This document shows positions 1-7,665 of a DNA stretch of 63,050 bases, in pieces. The notes beneath the pieces were generated by a model. That model worked only from the letters and a program-made list of their open reading frames with translations, did no database searches and was not told the DNA's origin. The DNA comes from Nocardioides phosphati (GTDB lineage Bacteria; Actinomycetota; Actinomycetes; Propionibacteriales; Nocardioidaceae): contig NZ_BMNI01000012.1 in NCBI RefSeq assembly GCF_014646375.1, positions 1 to 63,050 on the forward strand, read 5' to 3'. Both the position numbers and the translations under genes were made by a program. How positions within the stretch are numbered: the stretch's first letter is position 1; every line of letters begins with the position of its first letter.

Positions 1-67
1 TCACCGAGGAGGTCGCCATCAGCGCCTAGCGACACGCCCGACGGAGGATTCGTTTCGTACACCACGC

Positions 68-160
68 CTAGGGACTTGACCCGTCGTAGCCGGCCTCCGC
101 CTCGTCCGACCAGTCCTGGATCTGCTCCTCGGTGACCGGGACGCCCTTGATCGTCTCCAT
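68..160 (-). pseudogene. truncated antitoxin-like small protein (30 aa)
   Basis: The reading frame starts at ATG 160 and stops at TAG after 30 codons. It begins METIKGVPVTEEQIQDW and continues with an acidic SDEAEAGYD stretch. From memory this N-terminus matches a family of short actinobacterial antitoxin or ribbon-helix-helix-like proteins that normally run on past GYD with a basic tail. Here the tail is replaced by GSSP and a stop, so I read it as truncated. It has a good promoter (TTGACC, 16 nt, TACGAT) that would start transcription at about the ATG, so a short product may still be made. No partner toxin is visible. Bases 1-67 hold nothing I can assign. Confidence 0.4.
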
Positions 161-166
161 GCATAA

Positions 167-194
167 ATCGTAATACGAAATTCCGACCGGTCAA
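167..194 (-). promoter_or_regulatory. leaderless promoter of the 30-aa gene
   Basis: On the minus strand TTGACC (189-194) is followed by a 16-nt spacer and TACGAT (167-172). The start codon lies only 6 nt further on, so the transcript would begin at or next to the A of ATG. The element is clearly more AT-rich than its surroundings. Confidence 0.55.
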
Positions 195-211
195 GGCTGC
201 CGCCAGCGGAG

Positions 212-220
212 TTATCCACA
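212..220 (+). other. single DnaA-box consensus match
   Basis: TTATCCACA matches the bacterial DnaA box exactly. It is a lone copy about 390 bp upstream of the replication initiator gene of the integrated element. A single box does not make an origin, and this string also occurs by chance in actinobacterial intergenic DNA. Confidence 0.25.
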
Positions 221-296
221 GGGCACCGGCGCCCGATCATGGACCGATGTCGAGGGCCCGTGCTTTCCTCTTCGGGCAGGGATCACCACACACAAG

Positions 297-377
297 AAAA
301 CTGATGGCCTACATGGCAGAGGGGTCGGCTCCCTCACCCCGGGTAAGAACGCCCAGACAAAAACTGATAGCCGCTAC
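297..377 (+). repeat. imperfect direct repeat in the rep upstream region
   Basis: AAAACTGATGGCCTAC (297-312) recurs as AAAACTGATAGCCGCTAC (360-377), with a CA-rich stretch after the second copy. The whole 161-607 interval lacks a convincing gene. It is the only sizeable low-GC part of the left end and probably carries control or replication signals of the element. The repeats could be binding sites; nothing in the sequence proves it. Confidence 0.3.
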
Positions 378-539
378 CAAACACACACACCAAGCGAAGC
401 AGCACCGATCCCCGCGCAAGCCCCACCGAAAACTACCGGTCGGGCTTGGCCTGCCCTTGGCGTTGGAGCGGTCGCTACGCCTCGGGATCCCCCACCCCAC
501 GAGAGGAAGCGGACCGCACACCAGGTCCCACCACGAACC

Positions 540-585
540 GGGTGTGCCGCACGAGGTCGACCGCCGTAGTTCGTGCGGCACACCC
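540..585. repeat. 15-bp perfect inverted repeat before rep
   Basis: Arms 540-554 and 571-585 are exact reverse complements (GGGTGTGCCGCACGA and its complement) separated by 16 nt. The structure ends 22 nt before the rep start codon, overlapping where the rep promoter or leader should be. It could be an operator, a leader hairpin controlling Rep synthesis, or a replication signal. Confidence 0.55.
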
Positions 586-607
586 TCCCAAGGGTGGTGA
601 ACAGCCA

Positions 608-2188
608 ATGGGCACCGCAGCACGCGCCAACCTGCTCACCCTCATCCCCCGGCTCCTGCCCGACGCCATCCCCGACATGCGTAGCGAGCCGATCCCGGAC
701 CTTCCCCCGGTCACCGACCGGCAACGCCAGCAACTGCTCGCCGAGCTCCGCTCCCCGGGCAACAACGACTTCGCCGACGCCCTCGCCGCCACCGGCAACT
801 GCTCCCGCCCGATCCGGCTGATCGGCTCCTCCATGCGGGTCGACACCACCACCGGCGAGATCGTCTCGAGCTTCGCCAGCGCTGAGCAGCCCCTCAGCGT
901 CCTGCACGTCCCGTGCCGCAACCGCCGCGCGTCGAAGTGCCCCTCCTGCTCCCGCACCTATGCCGGTGATGCCTACTGGCTGTTCCGCACCGGCATCTCC
1001 GGCGGGAAGACGATCCCGCCGCGGGTGCGGGACAACCCGCTGGTCTTCGCGACCTTCACCGCCCCCTCCTTCGGCGCCGTCCACGGGCACCGCGACGGAC
1101 CGTGTCGCCCCCGCCGAGGCAACCAGATCTGCGAGCACGGCCGGCCGATCGGCTGCTCCCGATGGCACGCGAAGGACGACCCGCAGGTCGGGCAACCACT
1201 TTGCGCGGACTGCTACGACTACACCAGCCACCTTCTGTGGCAGTGGTGGGCACCGACCCTGTGGCAGCGGTTCAACGTGGCGATCAAGCGGACCATTGCC
1301 AAGCACCTCGGCGTGCCGGGCTCGATGTTCACCGAGCACGCGTACGTGAACTACGCCAAGGTCTCCGAGCTCCAGGCCCGCGGGGCCATCCACTTCCACG
1401 CCATGGTCCGCCTCGACGGACCCAAGAGCGCCCGGGGCTACGAACCCGCCCCCGACAGCGTCGACGCCCAGGTCCTCGCCCGACTCATCAAAGAAGCCGC
1501 CGAGTCCGTGCGCCTGGAAGTGCCCGGGGCCACCCCCGACGACGTACGCCGCGTCCTCTGCTTCGGGGCGCAGCTCGACGTCGTCGAAGTCCACCCCGGC
1601 AGGCGCGAGGACGCCCCGGACGAGGCGATCACCGATGACCACGTCGCCCGCTACCTCGCGAAGTACGCCACCAAGTCCGTCGCCGACTGCACCGTCGTCG
1701 GGAACGCCCACCACGCCCGGCTGCGGGCCACCGCGTACGCCCTGGCCGAACGCAGCACCGACGCCACACCGGCATGGGAGGCCATCGGACAACCGGCCCC
1801 GTACGAGCGGATGAACCGCGCCGCGCACGAGCTCGGCTTCCACGGCCAGTTCGCCACCAAGTCCCGCATGTTCGGCCTCACCTTCACCCAACTCCGCACC
1901 GCCCGCCGCCGCGTCCGGATCCTCGAAGAACGCGCTCGCGCCACCGGTGAAGTCCTCGACCTCGCCGCCCGCGAAGCCGAGCTCTACGCCCGTGATGCCC
2001 TCGACGACGAGACCACCGTGGTCATCTCCCAATGGACCTACGCCGGCACCGGCTGGGCCAACGAAGCCCAAACCCTCCTCGCCAACGCCTCCGCCGCCGC
2101 AGCCCGCGAATACACACGGGAGGAAGCAGCAGAACGCAGGAACCAGTCCACCAACTCTCGGGGAGATCAGCACCATGAAGACGAATGA
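608..2188 (+). CDS. RepSA-type rolling-circle replication initiator
   Basis: 526 aa from ATG 608, chosen because GGTGGTGA lies 7-9 nt upstream. This is the replication initiator of an actinomycete integrative element of the pSAM2 kind. It would nick one strand at the double-strand origin of the excised circle. Visible features: Cys clusters (CRNRRASKCPSC near residue 100, and CEHG...CADC further on) that probably bind zinc; an HUH metal-binding motif H262-F-H264 in the context AIHFHAM; and a nicking-tyrosine motif Y349-LAK-Y353 followed by ATK. The 3' end overlaps the excisionase gene by 14 nt, so rep, xis and int are co-transcribed. A 15-bp inverted repeat sits just upstream. Family assignment rests on these motifs and on the rep-xis-int order. 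Confidence 0.85.
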   Translation: MGTAARANLLTLIPRLLPDAIPDMRSEPIPDLPPVTDRQRQQLLAELRSPGNNDFADALAATGNCSRPIRLIGSSMRVDTTTGEIVSSFASAEQPLSVLHVPCRNRRASKCPSCSRTYAGDAYWLFRTGISGGKTIPPRVRDNPLVFATFTAPSFGAVHGHRDGPCRPRRGNQICEHGRPIGCSRWHAKDDPQVGQPLCADCYDYTSHLLWQWWAPTLWQRFNVAIKRTIAKHLGVPGSMFTEHAYVNYAKVSELQARGAIHFHAMVRLDGPKSARGYEPAPDSVDAQVLARLIKEAAESVRLEVPGATPDDVRRVLCFGAQLDVVEVHPGRREDAPDEAITDDHVARYLAKYATKSVADCTVVGNAHHARLRATAYALAERSTDATPAWEAIGQPAPYERMNRAAHELGFHGQFATKSRMFGLTFTQLRTARRRVRILEERARATGEVLDLAAREAELYARDALDDETTVVISQWTYAGTGWANEAQTLLANASAAAAREYTREEAAERRNQSTNSRGDQHHEDE

Positions 2189-2378
2189 GCACGATGACGA
2201 CGACCGGCTGTGGTCGGTCACGGACGTCGCCAGGTACCTCGGCGTCTCGAAGAACACGGTCTACTACTGGCGGTCGGAGGGCCTCGGGCCCAGGTCGCGG
2301 CGGATCGGGAAGCACGTCCGCTACCGGCGCGAGGACGTGATCGCGTGGGTCGACGCCCAGCCCGAGCGGGTGGCGTGA
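2175..2378 (+). CDS. excisionase / helix-turn-helix protein (Xis)
   Basis: 67 aa from ATG 2175, preceded by GGGGAG. After an acidic N-terminus it is one winged helix-turn-helix domain of the MerR/Xis type: LWSVTDVARYLGV, then KNTVYYWRSEGLGP, a basic wing RRIGKHVRYR, and DVIAWVDAQ. Proteins like this bind the arms of attachment sites and steer a tyrosine recombinase toward excision. It starts inside the rep gene and its TGA shares one base with the integrase ATG (TGATG), so translation is probably coupled across all three genes. Confidence 0.8.
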   Translation: MKTNEHDDDDRLWSVTDVARYLGVSKNTVYYWRSEGLGPRSRRIGKHVRYRREDVIAWVDAQPERVA

Positions 2379-3553
2379 TGACCCGCCGACGGATGCAGCC
2401 CGGCGAGAAGGGCGAGATCTACTACGAGCCGGTGCCGACTGGCTGGAAGGCCGCGCAGTACTTCCGGGACCACTCCGGTCGTCGACGTCGTGGCACCGGG
2501 ATCGGGTCGACCAAGACGATCGCGCGGCGGAACCTCCGCGCCAACATCGAGGCTTCCATGGCGGTCGGTGGCGGCGGCTACCTTCCGACGACGAAGTTCG
2601 AGGTCGCGGTGCGGGACTGGCTGGCCACCATCCAGGCCGCTGCCGAGAAGGGCTCCCGCTCCCCCACGACGTACGACACGTACGAGCGCAGCGTTCGGGT
2701 CCACGTCCTGCCGGCGCTGGGCCAGGTCCGGCTCTCCGACCTGACGACCGGCACCTTCGACCGGTTCCTCGCGGACCTGCACCAGCGGACGGGCTTCGCG
2801 ACAGCCAAGACGGCACGCACGGTGCTCAACGGAACGTGCGGCCTGCTCATGCGCCGCGACGTCCTGCGGACGAATCCGATGCGCGACGTCGGCCGCATCG
2901 AGAAGGGCGAGTCGTCCGCTCCTCGTGCGCTGACGCTCGACGAGGTCCATGCGCTGCTCGACGTCTTCGACGCCAGCGACTACGCCGGCCGCAAGGACCT
3001 GCCGGATCTCGTGAGGTTCTTGATGGCGACAGGAGTGCGGATCGGGGAAGCGCTCGCGATCCGCTGGGCCGACGTCGACCTCCAGGCGGGCATCGTGATC
3101 GTCGAGGCGACCGTGGTCCGGGTGCGCGGCCGGGGGCTCGTGCGGAAGTCGACCAAGTCCGACGCCTCCGACCGCACCCTCCGTCTGCCGGAGTGGGCGG
3201 TCGAGCTGCTGCAGCGTCGGTTCACCGGTCAGGACCTGCTCGCGCCGGTCTTCCCCGACAGTCGCGGCGGGTGGAGGGATCGCAGCAACGTCGGCCGCGA
3301 CATCCGCGTCGTGCTCCGTGACTCGGCGTACGGCTGGGTCCGCTCACACACCGCCCGGCGCACCGTGGCGACGATCCTCGACCTGCAGGGGATGAGCGCC
3401 CGTGCGATCGCCGACCAGCTCGGACATGCCCGGCCGTCGATGACGCAGGACGTCTACATGGGCCGACGGGTGGTGTCAGGAGCCGCGAGCCATCTCGAGG
3501 GCCTGGCGCCGGTCGTCCAGATGCCGCCGAAGAGCGCCGAAGACACCGCATGA
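2378..3553 (+). CDS. tyrosine recombinase / integrase
   Basis: 391 aa from ATG 2378. The order is an N-terminal arm-binding part with a basic start (RRRMQPGEKGE), a SAM-like core-binding domain (about 65-165), and the catalytic domain. The active-site set is complete: R221 in TGVRIGEAL, a lysine in the KSTKS beta-hairpin (about 266), H324-TA-R327, H350 in LGHARPS and the nucleophile Y360 in DVYMG. Recombinases of this build insert actinomycete elements into tRNA 3' ends. Here the gene ends 89 bp from the 3' end of tRNA-Lys, which is therefore the probable attB target. Confidence 0.93.
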   Translation: MTRRRMQPGEKGEIYYEPVPTGWKAAQYFRDHSGRRRRGTGIGSTKTIARRNLRANIEASMAVGGGGYLPTTKFEVAVRDWLATIQAAAEKGSRSPTTYDTYERSVRVHVLPALGQVRLSDLTTGTFDRFLADLHQRTGFATAKTARTVLNGTCGLLMRRDVLRTNPMRDVGRIEKGESSAPRALTLDEVHALLDVFDASDYAGRKDLPDLVRFLMATGVRIGEALAIRWADVDLQAGIVIVEATVVRVRGRGLVRKSTKSDASDRTLRLPEWAVELLQRRFTGQDLLAPVFPDSRGGWRDRSNVGRDIRVVLRDSAYGWVRSHTARRTVATILDLQGMSARAIADQLGHARPSMTQDVYMGRRVVSGAASHLEGLAPVVQMPPKSAEDTA

Positions 3554-3562
3554 CGCGCGCCA

Positions 3563-3584
3563 ATGTGACCACTTATGTGACCAC
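3563..3584 (+). repeat. tandem 10-bp direct repeats between int and att
   Basis: ATGTGACCAC occurs at 3563-3572 and again at 3575-3584, a 12-bp period. Paired short repeats beside the att core are what integrase or excisionase arm sites look like, so these are candidate arm-type sites. Confidence 0.35.
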
Positions 3585-3600
3585 CGCAGCGGAAATGACT

Positions 3601-3635
3601 GAGGGCCTGACCGCATTTCTGCTGGTCAGGCCCTC
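3601..3635. terminator. bidirectional hairpin between int and tRNA-Lys
   Basis: GAGGGCCTGACC (3601-3612) and GGTCAGGCCCTC (3624-3635) form a perfect 12-bp stem with an 11-nt loop. It can end int transcription on the plus strand and tRNA-Lys transcription on the minus strand. Confidence 0.7.
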
Positions 3636-3641
3636 GTCTTG

Positions 3642-3714
<73 letters not shown>

Positions 3715-3847
3715 CCGTTGAAGCGAGGTAAACATTAGCAGCGGACGAGCGCGGGGTGAAATCGGGGTCGCGTTGCCTGCATCACTGCGCCCGAGAGCCT
3801 CGCCACGTGCGCCCCCGCGCCCGCCCGCTGGCCCCTACGATCACGGC

Positions 3848-4678
3848 ATGAAGAACGTCGAAGGCAAGATCGTCCTCATCACCGGCGCCGCGATGGGCAT
3901 GGGCAAGCTGTACGCCGAGCGCGCGGTCGCCGAGGGCGCCCTCGCGGTGGTCCTGTGGGACATCAACCGCGCGGCCCTCGCCGAGACCGCCGACCAGCTG
4001 CGCCAGGCCGACGGCACGACCGAGGTCCACACCTACCTCGTGGACGTCTCGGACCGCCACGCGATCGAGGCCAACGCCGCGCTCGTCCTCGAGCAGGTCG
4101 GCACCCCCGACATCCTGATCAACAACGCGGGCGTCGTGCGGGGCAACAAGTACTTCTGGGAGACCGACAACGCGGCCGACACGGAGTTCACGATCCGGAT
4201 CAACACCCTCGCGCCGATGTTCATCACCCGCGCGTTCCTGCCCGCGATGATCGAGAGCGGCCGCGAGGGCCGCCTGGTCAACGTCGCCAGCTCCGCCGGC
4301 TTCGTCGGCAACCCCCGCATGGCTGCGTACGCCGCGTCGAAGTGGGGCGCGATCGGGTTCTCCGACTCGGTCCGCCTCGAGCTCGACCAGGCCGGCCTCA
4401 AGCAGCTCAAGGTCACCACGGTCTGCCCCTACTACGTGAAGACCGGCATGTTCGAGGGCGCGAAGTCCGGCCTGCTGGTCCCCCTCCTCGAGCCCGACCA
4501 CGTCGTCGACGAGGTGTGGAAGGCGATGCGCAAGGGCACGCCGTTCGTGGTGCTGCCCAAGACCGTGCTGGTCAACGAGGCGATCAAGGGCCTGCTGCCG
4601 ACCGGCCTGCGCGACCTCTTCGTCGGCAAGGTCATCGGCATCCACAAGAGCATGGACGAGTTCAAGGGCCGCGACTGA
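3848..4678 (+). CDS. short-chain dehydrogenase/reductase
   Basis: 276 aa from ATG 3848. Classical SDR with a Rossmann fold: cofactor motif TGAAMGMG near residue 13, NNAG near 92, catalytic Ser (NVASS) and Y-AAS-K. The C-terminal half has no membrane segment, but a hydrophobic stretch around LPTGLRDLFVGKVIG resembles the membrane-associating end of lipid- or retinol-type SDRs. A TACGAT hexamer 6 nt before the ATG, without a Shine-Dalgarno, suggests a leaderless message. The substrate cannot be told from sequence. It stands alone between tRNA-Lys and a convergent operon. Confidence 0.85.
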   Translation: MKNVEGKIVLITGAAMGMGKLYAERAVAEGALAVVLWDINRAALAETADQLRQADGTTEVHTYLVDVSDRHAIEANAALVLEQVGTPDILINNAGVVRGNKYFWETDNAADTEFTIRINTLAPMFITRAFLPAMIESGREGRLVNVASSAGFVGNPRMAAYAASKWGAIGFSDSVRLELDQAGLKQLKVTTVCPYYVKTGMFEGAKSGLLVPLLEPDHVVDEVWKAMRKGTPFVVLPKTVLVNEAIKGLLPTGLRDLFVGKVIGIHKSMDEFKGRD

Positions 4679-4696
4679 CCCGGGCGCTCCAACGAC

Positions 4697-4729
4697 GAAC
4701 GCCGCGTCCCGGTCCGGGGCGCGGCGTTC
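4697..4729. terminator. terminator between convergent genes
   Basis: GAACGCCGCG (4697-4706) pairs with CGCGGCGTTC (4720-4729), with further GC pairing possible inside the loop. It serves the SDR gene on one side and the GroES-like gene on the other. Confidence 0.7.
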
Positions 4730-4745
4730 TGTGTCGTGCGTGGGG

Positions 4746-5090
4746 TCAGAGGTAGAGGCCGGTCTCGGCCTCGCCGAGTCGGTCGGCAGCCACGGCGTGG
4801 ACGTCCTTCTCGCGGAGCACCACGTAGAGCTCGCCCTGGACCTCGACCTCGGCCTTCTCCTCCGGGTCGAACAGGACGCGGTCGCCCGGCTCGACGGACC
4901 GCGCGTTGGGACCGACGGCGGTCACGCGCGCCCAGGCGAGGCGGCGGCCACCCATCGCGGCGGTCGCCGGGATGACGATGCCGCCCGAGGAGCGCCGCTC
5001 CCCCGCGTCACGGTCGATCTCGACAAGGATCCGGTCGTGGAGCATCTTGACCGGCGTCTTGTCGCCGGCCGGGATGGCCGACGGGGTCAC
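4746..5090 (-). CDS. GroES-family co-chaperonin-like protein
   Basis: 114 aa from GTG 5090; the GTGA overlaps the stop of the upstream DUF3618 gene, so the two are coupled. The Cpn10 fold is recognisable: VKMLHDRILVEID, then SSGGIVIPATA corresponding to the mobile loop, GRRLAWARVTAVGPNA, and VEPGDRVLFDPEEKAEVEV. It is somewhat longer than GroES (about 97 aa), with about 12 extra residues in front and a short tail. No groEL is next to it. Either it is a second, divergent GroES or it has another role; chaperonin function is inferred from family only. Confidence 0.75.
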   Translation of the reverse strand: MTPSAIPAGDKTPVKMLHDRILVEIDRDAGERRSSGGIVIPATAAMGGRRLAWARVTAVGPNARSVEPGDRVLFDPEEKAEVEVQGELYVVLREKDVHAVAADRLGEAETGLYL

Positions 5091-5338
5091 CGGTTGCTGA
5101 GCTTGCGGATCACCACGAAGGCGGCGACCACACCGGCGACGCCGCCGACGACCTTCAGGATGTTGTCCGTGCGCGGGGCGCCGGTCTCGAGGTCGACGAA
5201 GGTCGCCTTGACGGCCGTCGCCTGGCGGTTGGCGATCGTCTTGGGGTGGGCCCGGTAGACCAGCTGGTCGATGGTGCCGGCGAGGCGCTCGCGGGTCGCC
5301 TCGATCTCCTGCTCGATCTGGCTCATGTCGTTGGTCAC
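5087..5338 (-). CDS. DUF3618 domain membrane protein
   Basis: 83 aa from GTG 5338 (ATG 5326 is an alternative). The N-terminal half is a charged helix, IEQEIEATRERLAGTIDQL, typical of DUF3618. The C-terminus has one hydrophobic segment (VVGGVAGVVAAFVVI, about residues 62-77) followed by a basic tail, so it is probably a single-pass inner-membrane protein facing the cytoplasm. Function is unknown in the family. It leads a two-gene operon with the GroES-like gene. Confidence 0.75.
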   Translation of the reverse strand: MTNDMSQIEQEIEATRERLAGTIDQLVYRAHPKTIANRQATAVKATFVDLETGAPRTDNILKVVGGVAGVVAAFVVIRKLSNR

Positions 5339-5368
5339 GCGAGGAGGTTACTACGCGGGTCCAGAGGC

Positions 5369-6508
5369 TCAGGTGCGCGGCGAGCGATCGGCGACGACGG
5401 CGTCGACCGCGTCACGGAGCGCCTTGACGAAGACGTCCTCGCCGTAGCGGTCGGCGTGGTCGCGGATCGCGTCGGGGTCCCACGTGGCGGCGTCGACGGC
5501 GGCGAGGCCGACCCGCACCGCCTCGGCCGTCGGCTGGTCGACGAACACGGCGGTCACGCCCTCGACCTGCGTCTCCAGGAACCCTCCCCAGCGCAGCACG
5601 ATGCTCGGCCGGCCGAACGACGCCGCCTCCAGCGGGGTGAGGCCGAAGTCCTCGTAGCTGATCGCGATGAGCGCCGTGCAGCCCCGGTAGAGCCAGGCGA
5701 GCTGCCCGTCGGAGATGTTCTGCAGGAAGAGGATGTTGTCGCCGGCGAGCTCGCGCAGCGCATCCTCCTCGGGTCCGCGGCCGACGATGACCAGGCGCCG
5801 GCCCGGCTCCTCGGCGTACGCCGCGACGACGGAGCGGACGTTCTTGTAGGGCAGCAGCCGCGAGACGCAGAGCTCGTAGGGCCGGCCATCGAGCCACGCC
5901 TCCACGTCGGCCATCGGCTCGGAGGCATGGGAGCGGGTGTCGGGCCAAGGCGCGGGCAGGACCGTCGAGTCCAGGCCGTACGCCGCGTGGATCCGGTCCT
6001 GGACGAGGTTCGAGATCGCGATGTACGCCGCCGCCTCGCGCGCGGACCGCCGGTCCCACAGCTTCAGCAGCGGGCGCAGCACGAACAGGATCAGCGACTC
6101 GAGGAAGCCCGGGTGGTCGCCGAGGTAGCGCGAGGACTGGTGCAGCCAGCGGGCCGGCGTGTAGCAATAGACGAGCTTGCGGCCGCGGGTGCGCATGCCG
6201 TGGGCCCAGCCACTGCTGCTGACCAGCACCACGTCCGCGTCGATCTCCATCGACGAGGCCGCGAAGGGCAGCAGCGGCAGCGCCGCCCGGTGGTTGTGGC
6301 GGAAGAAGGCGAAGCGGTTGAGCCACGAGGTGCGGACGTCGAGGTCGGCGTACTCGGGGAAGGTCTCGGCGGGGTCGTAGAGCGTCGTGTGGACCGTCGC
6401 CCCCGGGAAGGCGCGCGCCATCGCGAGGACGACGCGCTCCGCCCCACCGCGCTGGGTGAGGTAGTCGTGCGCGATCGCCACCTTGAGCGAGGATCCCGTG
6501 TTGGTCAC
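5369..6508 (-). CDS. glycosyltransferase family 4 (last gene of EPS operon)
   Basis: 379 aa from GTG 6508, whose GTGA overlaps the stop of the preceding acyltransferase. It is a GT-B glycosyltransferase: an N-terminal acceptor domain beginning KVAIAHDYLTQRGGAERVV, then the donor-binding half with VSRLLPYKN and the family 4 signature region SYEDFGLTPLEAASFGRPSI containing the E-x7-E pair. It probably transfers a nucleotide-activated sugar to the lipid-linked repeat unit of the polysaccharide made by this operon, on the cytoplasmic face of the membrane. Sugar specificity cannot be read from the sequence. Confidence 0.88.
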   Translation of the reverse strand: MTNTGSSLKVAIAHDYLTQRGGAERVVLAMARAFPGATVHTTLYDPAETFPEYADLDVRTSWLNRFAFFRHNHRAALPLLPFAASSMEIDADVVLVSSSGWAHGMRTRGRKLVYCYTPARWLHQSSRYLGDHPGFLESLILFVLRPLLKLWDRRSAREAAAYIAISNLVQDRIHAAYGLDSTVLPAPWPDTRSHASEPMADVEAWLDGRPYELCVSRLLPYKNVRSVVAAYAEEPGRRLVIVGRGPEEDALRELAGDNILFLQNISDGQLAWLYRGCTALIAISYEDFGLTPLEAASFGRPSIVLRWGGFLETQVEGVTAVFVDQPTAEAVRVGLAAVDAATWDPDAIRDHADRYGEDVFVKALRDAVDAVVADRSPRT

Positions 6509-7665
6509 GCGGTGAGGCTATCGGTCGTGTCGCGCACAGGTCGCGGTGTGGGCCGCGGGCCCGCATAGCGGCGGATCGCCTTGCGGGCGGGCTCCTCCAC
6601 GAGCACGTGGGCCAGCCAGCCCGTGACCACGAGCAGCACGATCACGCCGAGGAGCGCGAGGCCCCGGCCCGGGCGCCCCCACTGGTCGGCCTGGAGCCGC
6701 GCCAGCAGGGCGTAGCTCGCGATCAGCACGAGGAAGTGCGAGAGGTAGATGCCGTAGGAGATCTTGCCGAACCAGTGCAGGAACCGGCCGCCGACCACCT
6801 TCGCGAAGCCGCCGGTCGCGCACGACGCCGCGAGGATCAGCAGGACGAGGAGCGGGTAGAGCGGGACCGTCGGGTGGAACGTCGTGCCGAGGTTCATGCC
6901 GATGCAGCCCGCCACGGCGGCGACACCGGCGAAGAGGGCGATCCGGTCCCAGTGGCGCGACGTGCGGACGTGGTCGGGCAGGTCGCGCCAGACCAGCGCG
7001 ATGATGCAGCCCGAGCTGAAGGTGACGGCCATGCGCAGCCACGCCTGGGTGTGCGACCACTCGTACATCTGCATGCCCTGGTAGCGGACCCAGAGCACCG
7101 AGGCGCCGCCGACCAGGATCACCGTGAGCAGGCCCAGGCGCACCCACTGGCTGCGCAGCCGCAGCAGGACGAGGGCGAGCAGCGGGAACGCGACGTACGC
7201 GCCGGCCTCGGGTGAGAGCGACCACGAGGGCAGGTTGATGACGGTGTTGGGGGCGATCTCGTGGACCAGGAAGACGTTGGCCAGGACGTTGCGGACCCCG
7301 AGGTCGCCCTCGACGCCGTAGCCGATCAGCGCGCGGATCACCCGGTCGTAGACCAGGATCGCCGCCAGCATGGTCACGTGGAGGGGCCAGACGCGAGCCA
7401 CGCGCAGCACCAGGAAGCGGCGGGTGCCGGCCCAGCTCGGACGCGAGAGCATCGCCAGGTAGTTGCGGGTCAGCAGGAAGCCGCTCATCACGTAGAAGAG
7501 CTCGACGCAGATCATCAGGCCGGAGAGCTCGAGGGTGAGCCCCTTGGCAGCGGGGTGCAGCAGGATCAGGGTCGGGAGCAGGTGCACCGACACGACCGCG
7601 ATCGTCGCGAAGCCGCGCAGGCCCATCAGGGCCCGGATCTCGTCCTGGATGCCGGAGTCGCTCAC
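6505..7665 (-). CDS. acyltransferase family 3 (OafA-like), copy A
   Basis: 386 aa from GTG 7665, overlapping the stop of the upstream paralogue by 4 nt. It is a multi-pass membrane protein with about ten hydrophobic segments. The start GLRGFATIAVVSVH carries the early Arg and His of acyltransferase-3 proteins, and FGKISYGIYLSHFLVL near the end is also characteristic. Such enzymes O-acetylate or otherwise acylate extracytoplasmic sugars. In this operon it probably decorates the exopolysaccharide. It ends with a basic tail and is translationally coupled to the final glycosyltransferase. Confidence 0.85.
   Translation of the reverse strand: MSDSGIQDEIRALMGLRGFATIAVVSVHLLPTLILLHPAAKGLTLELSGLMICVELFYVMSGFLLTRNYLAMLSRPSWAGTRRFLVLRVARVWPLHVTMLAAILVYDRVIRALIGYGVEGDLGVRNVLANVFLVHEIAPNTVINLPSWSLSPEAGAYVAFPLLALVLLRLRSQWVRLGLLTVILVGGASVLWVRYQGMQMYEWSHTQAWLRMAVTFSSGCIIALVWRDLPDHVRTSRHWDRIALFAGVAAVAGCIGMNLGTTFHPTVPLYPLLVLLILAASCATGGFAKVVGGRFLHWFGKISYGIYLSHFLVLIASYALLARLQADQWGRPGRGLALLGVIVLLVVTGWLAHVLVEEPARKAIRRYAGPRPTPRPVRDTTDSLTA

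Noticed and set aside
3..29. tail of a plus-strand gene ending TAG at 29
   Set aside because: Only eight codons are visible before a stop; not enough to support a gene.
212..220. chromosomal or element origin based on the DnaA box
   Set aside because: Only one box and no AT-rich unwinding region or dnaA/dnaN neighbours.
247..600. 117-aa plus-strand reading frame upstream of rep
   Set aside because: No recognisable domain, Pro/Arg/His-rich composition, covers repeats and an inverted repeat, and has no ribosome site. More likely noncoding control DNA.
374..2257. 627-aa minus-strand frame opposite rep
   Set aside because: It is the antisense shadow of rep; Gly/Val/Ala-rich translation typical of high-GC codon bias. 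The HUH and Cys motifs are only on the plus strand.
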